A DNA stretch of 9,249 bases from Planctomycetota bacterium (GTDB lineage Bacteria > Planctomycetota > UBA11346). Within the stretch, counting starts at the first letter, position 1. Each line of letters begins with the position of its first letter. Below, in pieces: positions 6,309 to 9,249 of the stretch. The stretch covers positions 1 through 9,249 of the forward strand of contig CANIXE010000062.1 in assembly GCA_947470885.1 (NCBI GenBank), in the 5' to 3' direction. Both the position numbers and the translations under genes were made by a program. A model generated the notes under the pieces. It worked only from the letters and a program-made list of their open reading frames with translations. It did not search any database and was not told the origin of the DNA.

Positions 6309-6397
6309 GCAGCAAGGGGATCCGAAACGCCCTTTTGGCCCATTGGCCGTTGTTGCTGATCCTTGTTCTCATCATCACTATTACCCCTCCCCTATGA
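6278..6397 (+). CDS. Possible 39-residue membrane peptide
   Basis: From an ATG-ATG pair the frame reads 39 residues to a TGA at 6395-6397. The N-terminal half is polar and basic (WKSSKGIR) and the second half is a hydrophobic run, LLAHWPLLLILVLIITI, long enough for one membrane helix with a positive-inside N-terminus. AGGAGG at 6258-6263 is a perfect Shine-Dalgarno core, but it lies 14 bases from the first ATG, longer than optimal. The same frame is open upstream to a GTG at 6131. Single-helix peptides of this size include stress peptides, type I toxins and leader peptides; nothing decides between them. It ends two bases before the predicted bphO promoter. It may not be expressed. Confidence 0.3.
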   Translation: MMGEGCPTWKSSKGIRNALLAHWPLLLILVLIITITPPL

Positions 6398-6399
6398 AC

Positions 6400-6428
6400 T
6401 AGACAAACCAGGGTAAACCTCTGATACT
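6400..6428 (+). promoter_or_regulatory. Candidate sigma70-like promoter for the bphO operon
   Basis: TAGACA (6400-6405, five of six matches to TTGACA) and GATACT (6423-6428, four of six to TATAAT) are separated by exactly 17 bases. Transcription would start near 6435, leaving a leader of about 50 bases before the TTG start of bphO. The location in the AT-richer gap directly before the operon supports the call. Confidence 0.5.
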
Positions 6429-6475
6429 CAAATCCTTGATTCAACGATGTCCGGCGGAGAACGAACACCGTCGCC

Positions 6476-6481
6476 AGGGGA
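6476..6481 (+). promoter_or_regulatory. bphO: Ribosome binding site that decides the bphO start
   Basis: AGGGGA lies five bases before the TTG at 6487. The other upstream in-frame start (TTG at 6436) has no such site and would fall on or next to the predicted transcription start, so 6487 is preferred. Confidence 0.55.
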
Positions 6482-6486
6482 ATACC

Positions 6487-7119
6487 TTGTCCCATCCTGT
6501 GCCACCATTTACCTCTCCCCCCCCAGCCGTGGTCGCCCTGCGCCAGGTGACCCTTGCCAGCCACGCCGCCCTGGAAGCCACTCCGGTGGCCCAGGGGATG
6601 CTCCAGGGCCACATCACTCGCCAGGCCTATGGGCAAACCCTGGCGGTGTTGGAAGTGCTCCATCGGGTGGTGGAACCGGCTTTGGTTCAGGATGCCGAAT
6701 TGTGGGCCGTTTTCGGTCGGACCTTGGGACGGCGGGCGGCGGGACGCCGGGACTTGGCCGTGTTGGGCATCACCCCCCTGGCCCCGGGACATCCGCTGGA
6801 AATCTTTGCCCTGGAACTGGTGGCCCAACGCCCGGAATTACTGGGGGCCGCCTTTTTGGTAGAGGGAAGCCGGGCGGGTTCGGCCCTGGTGGCACCCCGC
6901 CTAGCCCAGACCTTTGCCCTGCCCTTGACCCCTGGGGTCGGACTTGACTTTCACCTGGCCGAACGACCTGCCCTCCCCTGGCCAGCGATCCTGGGCCAAA
7001 TCGGTCAACTCCCCTGGACCAATGCGGAATTTGCCCGGGCCGGCACCGCCGCCGCGCGATTGATGGATGCCCTGGTCCCGCTTTTTGCCGCCATCGAACC
7101 CCGGGCTGGTGGACCATGA
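6487..7119 (+). CDS. bphO: Biliverdin-producing heme oxygenase (BphO/HemO family)
   Basis: Heme oxygenase opens heme to biliverdin, releasing iron and CO; next to a bacteriophytochrome it supplies the biliverdin chromophore. With the TTG start the protein has 210 residues, normal for BphO. LRQVTLASHAALEATP (18-33) matches the first helix of the family and holds the proximal heme ligand His26. FLVEGSRAGSALVAPRL (123-139) is the distal helix, whose flexible glycines normally sit over the heme; here the canonical GSxLGG is GSRAGS, so one glycine is replaced. Helical segments between them fit the all-alpha fold. A GTG at 6529 is an alternative start just before the conserved helix. The TGA overlaps the bphP ATG (ATGA, 7116-7119), indicating translational coupling. 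Electron donors are not encoded nearby. The assignment rests on both motifs and on the neighbour. Confidence 0.88.
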   Translation: MSHPVPPFTSPPPAVVALRQVTLASHAALEATPVAQGMLQGHITRQAYGQTLAVLEVLHRVVEPALVQDAELWAVFGRTLGRRAAGRRDLAVLGITPLAPGHPLEIFALELVAQRPELLGAAFLVEGSRAGSALVAPRLAQTFALPLTPGVGLDFHLAERPALPWPAILGQIGQLPWTNAEFARAGTAAARLMDALVPLFAAIEPRAGGP

Positions 7120-8723
7120 CCAGTCAGACCACCGGCGCTTCCGAGTTCATCATCACCCCGGAGATGCTGAACCGCTGCCACACCGAACCGATCCACAAAC
7201 CCGGAGCCATCCAGGACCATGCCCTGCTCCTGGCCTGTGATCCCCAGGGGGTGATCATCCAGGTTTCCGCCAACAGCCAGGCCTGGTTGGACATCCCCCC
7301 CGAACGGCTGGTGGGCCGGTCTTTGGCCATGCTCCTGCCCCGGGCTGTAGTCGCCCTGATGGCCCTGCCGGTGGTGGACGAGGCCGGCCATCCCGAACTC
7401 CTGGATCTGGGTGAGCACACCCTCGCGGATGACTCGATCATCCGCCCTTTGTGGTGGGGGGTGCGCCGGGCCCGGGTGATGATCCTGGAGGTGGAACAAG
7501 TGGACCCTAGGCCGGAGGCCATGCAGCCCTTAGCCGACGAGCCGATTCTGACGGTGGGGGATGATAAACAGGCCGCCCAGTCGGCCATCGCCCAGCTGGC
7601 CCCCGACATCGGCTATGACCGGGTTCTTGCTTATGCATTCTTCCCCGGGGGCGAAGGCGAGGTCATTGCCGAGGCGGTCGCCCCGGATCTGGAACCGTTC
7701 CTGGGTCTGCGCTATCCCGCATCGGATGTCCCCGAACAGGTTCGAGCCCTGGCCCTGCGCACTCCCCTGCGGGTTCTGGCGGATGCCACCCGGAACCCCG
7801 TGGCCTTGGTGCCGGATCTGCCCGTGGGCTGCGCCGACCAATTGGACCTGGGCCTGGGAATGGTGCGCAGCCAATCGCCGATGTATCGGCAATACCTGCG
7901 GAACATGGACATCCGGGGGACGATGAGCGCCTCGGTGGTGGTCGGGGGTCGGCTGTGGGGCTTGTTGATCTGCAATCATCGGGATGCTCGCCGTCCGGGA
8001 CTGGCGGAACGCAACCGGCTGAAGGCGGTGGCCGCCGCCCTGGGTCGCCGCCTGGCCTTCATGGAGCAGCAATTGGATGAAACCCTGGAGGCCCGCTGCC
8101 TAGCGCTGATCGCCCCCCTGGCGAAACACCCCGGGGAATTGACCCAATGGATGGACGGCCTGACCAGACAAGCCGAGGAACTGTTACGCCTGGTCCATGC
8201 CAGCGGCTTCGCGGTGGTCACCCCCGAGCGGATCCTGACCCTGCGCAACGCTCCGGTGCCGGCGGCGATCCGGACCGCCTTAACCACCAGCGGTCCCACC
8301 ATCATCCATGACGGCAGCAATCGGGCCCTGGCCGTGGCCCTCCACAGCGCCCTCGGGGGCACCGGTGGCCTCTGCGGCATGCTGGCCGTGCCTGTGGGCC
8401 GGGATACGGGTATTTCCCTGTGCTGGTTCCGGCCCGAGCACAACCACGAGATCACCTGGGCGGGGGACATGTCCGAACTGGGCAAGAGCATCACCCGGCG
8501 CCCAGATGGAGTGCCGGTCTTCAGCCCCCGGCGGTCGTTCGCCGCCTGGACCCAGCAGGTCCGGGGTCTCAGCCGGCCGTGGACCCGCCGGGACCGGCGT
8601 TCGGCCAATGTCCTGGCGGAACTCCTGGGCAACGTCCTCCAATGCGGCCCACCCGTGACCCGGCCCCACTTCAAACCCTTCGACACGCCCACTATTTCCA
8701 CTAGCCCGGAAACCCGCGCATGA
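7116..8723 (+). CDS. bphP: Bacteriophytochrome, PAS-GAF-PHY photosensory module without an output domain
   Basis: This 535-residue red/far-red photoreceptor holds the complete photosensory core. The N-terminal extension has Cys21 in CHTEPIHKPGAIQDH (21-35), the biliverdin-attachment site (Cys24 in Deinococcus DrBphP). PAS spans about 36-130, GAF about 150-315 with YPASDVP (200-206, Asp204), and PHY about 325-505. The PHY tongue shows WAG (448-450) and PRRSF (471-475), whose Arg472 normally bridges to the GAF aspartate. Positions agree with DrBphP at a constant offset of three: Asp204/207, Tyr173/176, Tyr260/263. In this alignment the two conserved pocket histidines are absent: Tyr257 stands for His260 and Asn287 for His290. 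The protein ends about 30 residues after the PHY domain, with no histidine kinase, GGDEF or other output. It overlaps bphO and the CheB gene by ATGA at both ends, so the partner in signalling is probably the downstream protein. Confidence 0.95.
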   Translation: MTSQTTGASEFIITPEMLNRCHTEPIHKPGAIQDHALLLACDPQGVIIQVSANSQAWLDIPPERLVGRSLAMLLPRAVVALMALPVVDEAGHPELLDLGEHTLADDSIIRPLWWGVRRARVMILEVEQVDPRPEAMQPLADEPILTVGDDKQAAQSAIAQLAPDIGYDRVLAYAFFPGGEGEVIAEAVAPDLEPFLGLRYPASDVPEQVRALALRTPLRVLADATRNPVALVPDLPVGCADQLDLGLGMVRSQSPMYRQYLRNMDIRGTMSASVVVGGRLWGLLICNHRDARRPGLAERNRLKAVAAALGRRLAFMEQQLDETLEARCLALIAPLAKHPGELTQWMDGLTRQAEELLRLVHASGFAVVTPERILTLRNAPVPAAIRTALTTSGPTIIHDGSNRALAVALHSALGGTGGLCGMLAVPVGRDTGISLCWFRPEHNHEITWAGDMSELGKSITRRPDGVPVFSPRRSFAAWTQQVRGLSRPWTRRDRRSANVLAELLGNVLQCGPPVTRPHFKPFDTPTISTSPETRA

Positions 8724-9249
8724 CCAGTGAAACGCCCACACCCGTCCCCCCCAGCAACGGCAAATCCGCCCCGCTGACGGGTCCCAGAATGCCCAGCCAC
8801 CTAGTGGGCATTGGCGCCTCGGCGGGGGGGCTTGAAGCTTTGCAGCAGTTCTTCGACCACATGCCCAGCGACAGCGGCCTGGCCTTCGTGGTGATCCAGC
8901 ACCTCGCCCCGGACCACAAGAGCCTGATGGTGGATCTGCTGGCGAAGCACACCCGGATGGGGGTGGTGCGGGCCGAGGATGGGATGCGCGTGGAACCGGA
9001 CGTGATCTACCTGATCCCCCCGGGGCGGAACCTCACCATCGCCGGGGGCCTTCTTCGGGTCACGCCCCAGGAACAACACCAGCACGGCCACGGACCCAAC
9101 CTGCCCATCGACCGGTTCTTCATCAGTCTGGCCGTGGATTTCGCCGAACGGGCGATCGCCGTGATTTTGTCCGGCACCGGCAGCGACGGCACCCGGGGCG
9201 TCCGGGGGATCAAGGACGCTGGCGGCACCGTCCTGGTCCAGGAAGCCAC
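8720..9249 (+). CDS. CheB-type methylesterase domain, probably start of a CheB/CheR/PAS hybrid (3' end outside the window)
   Basis: The first 176 residues are visible. After a proline-rich leader of about 25 residues, LVGIGASAGGLEAL (28-41) starts a CheB methylesterase domain. The three catalytic residues are in place: Ser34 (GASAGG), His61 (VIQHLAP) and Asp156 (GTGSDGTRG). The classical CheB receiver domain is absent, because the catalytic domain begins right at the N-terminus. That layout is typical of the large hybrids in which CheB is followed by CheR methyltransferase, coiled-coil and PAS segments, often ending in a histidine kinase or diguanylate cyclase. A stand-alone CheB cannot be excluded because the gene runs off the window. 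The ATG overlaps the bphP stop (ATGA), so the two proteins are made together, suggesting that this protein is the output of the phytochrome. Confidence 0.88.
   Translation, partial: MTSETPTPVPPSNGKSAPLTGPRMPSHLVGIGASAGGLEALQQFFDHMPSDSGLAFVVIQHLAPDHKSLMVDLLAKHTRMGVVRAEDGMRVEPDVIYLIPPGRNLTIAGGLLRVTPQEQHQHGHGPNLPIDRFFISLAVDFAERAIAVILSGTGSDGTRGVRGIKDAGGTVLVQEA

Larger units (their letters stand above)
6021..6486. other. Intergenic region of lower GC between nadD and bphO
   Basis: This 466-base gap lies between divergent genes and is clearly less GC-rich: hand counts of 6121-6180 and 6361-6420 give 50% and 45%, against a much higher share in the neighbouring genes. It holds two palindromes near nadD, nested inverted repeats at 6190-6308, a possible short membrane-peptide ORF at 6278-6397, a promoter at 6400-6428 and a ribosome binding site for bphO. 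I see no tRNA and no mobile-element ends. Confidence 0.75.

Noticed and set aside
6447..6947. ATG-started + strand frame over bphO
   Set aside because: It overlaps the heme oxygenase frame in a different phase and gives Gly/Pro-rich sequence without motifs.
1..9249. CRISPR arrays, tRNA or rRNA genes, insertion sequences
   Set aside because: No regularly spaced direct repeats, cloverleaf-like sequence or transposase frame was seen; the only repeats are the CAG run and the hairpin array.

Overview
The window is GC-rich bacterial chromosome, densely packed with short or overlapping gene junctions. Base composition and gene set point to a free-living Gram-negative heterotroph that stores glycogen and senses red/far-red light. 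The MiaB carries a GQT-type motif rather than the GQN-type I associate with proteobacterial MiaB. Together with TruD this makes me lean weakly towards Acidobacteriota (Holophagae-like), but I cannot confirm the phylum from sequence alone.

Left part (1-1826): the C-terminal end of an unrecognised + strand gene converges on glgA (glycogen synthase, - strand). A 103-bp intergenic gap with one GC-rich hairpin separates glgA from the divergent miaB. Centre (1827-5447): a + strand operon of three overlapping genes, miaB (tRNA A37 methylthiotransferase), a fold-type IV PLP aminotransferase and truD (tRNA U13 pseudouridine synthase). The aminotransferase ends in a glutamine-rich tail encoded by CAG/CAA repeats. 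Right after it lies a string of six tiny GC-rich hairpins, which occupy what would be the N-terminal coding extension of truD. nadD (NAD biosynthesis) converges on truD from the - strand.

Right part (6021-9249): a 466-bp intergenic region that is visibly less GC-rich holds nested, mutually exclusive inverted repeats, a possible 39-residue membrane peptide and a good sigma70-like promoter. Downstream is a tightly coupled light-sensing operon: bphO (heme oxygenase, makes biliverdin), bphP (a PAS-GAF-PHY bacteriophytochrome with no output domain) and a CheB-type methylesterase cut by the window end. The last gene is probably a CheB/CheR/PAS hybrid. The two gene junctions are both ATGA overlaps.

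Most interesting points: (1) the phytochrome keeps its chromophore cysteine and the PASDVP motif, but both conserved pocket histidines (equivalents of His260 and His290 of DrBphP) are replaced, by Tyr257 and Asn287; (2) it has no kinase and is co-translated with a CheB-type protein, suggesting a split photoreceptor system feeding an unusual output; (3) the mini-hairpin array at the aminotransferase-truD junction; (4) the attenuator-like repeats between nadD and bphO.
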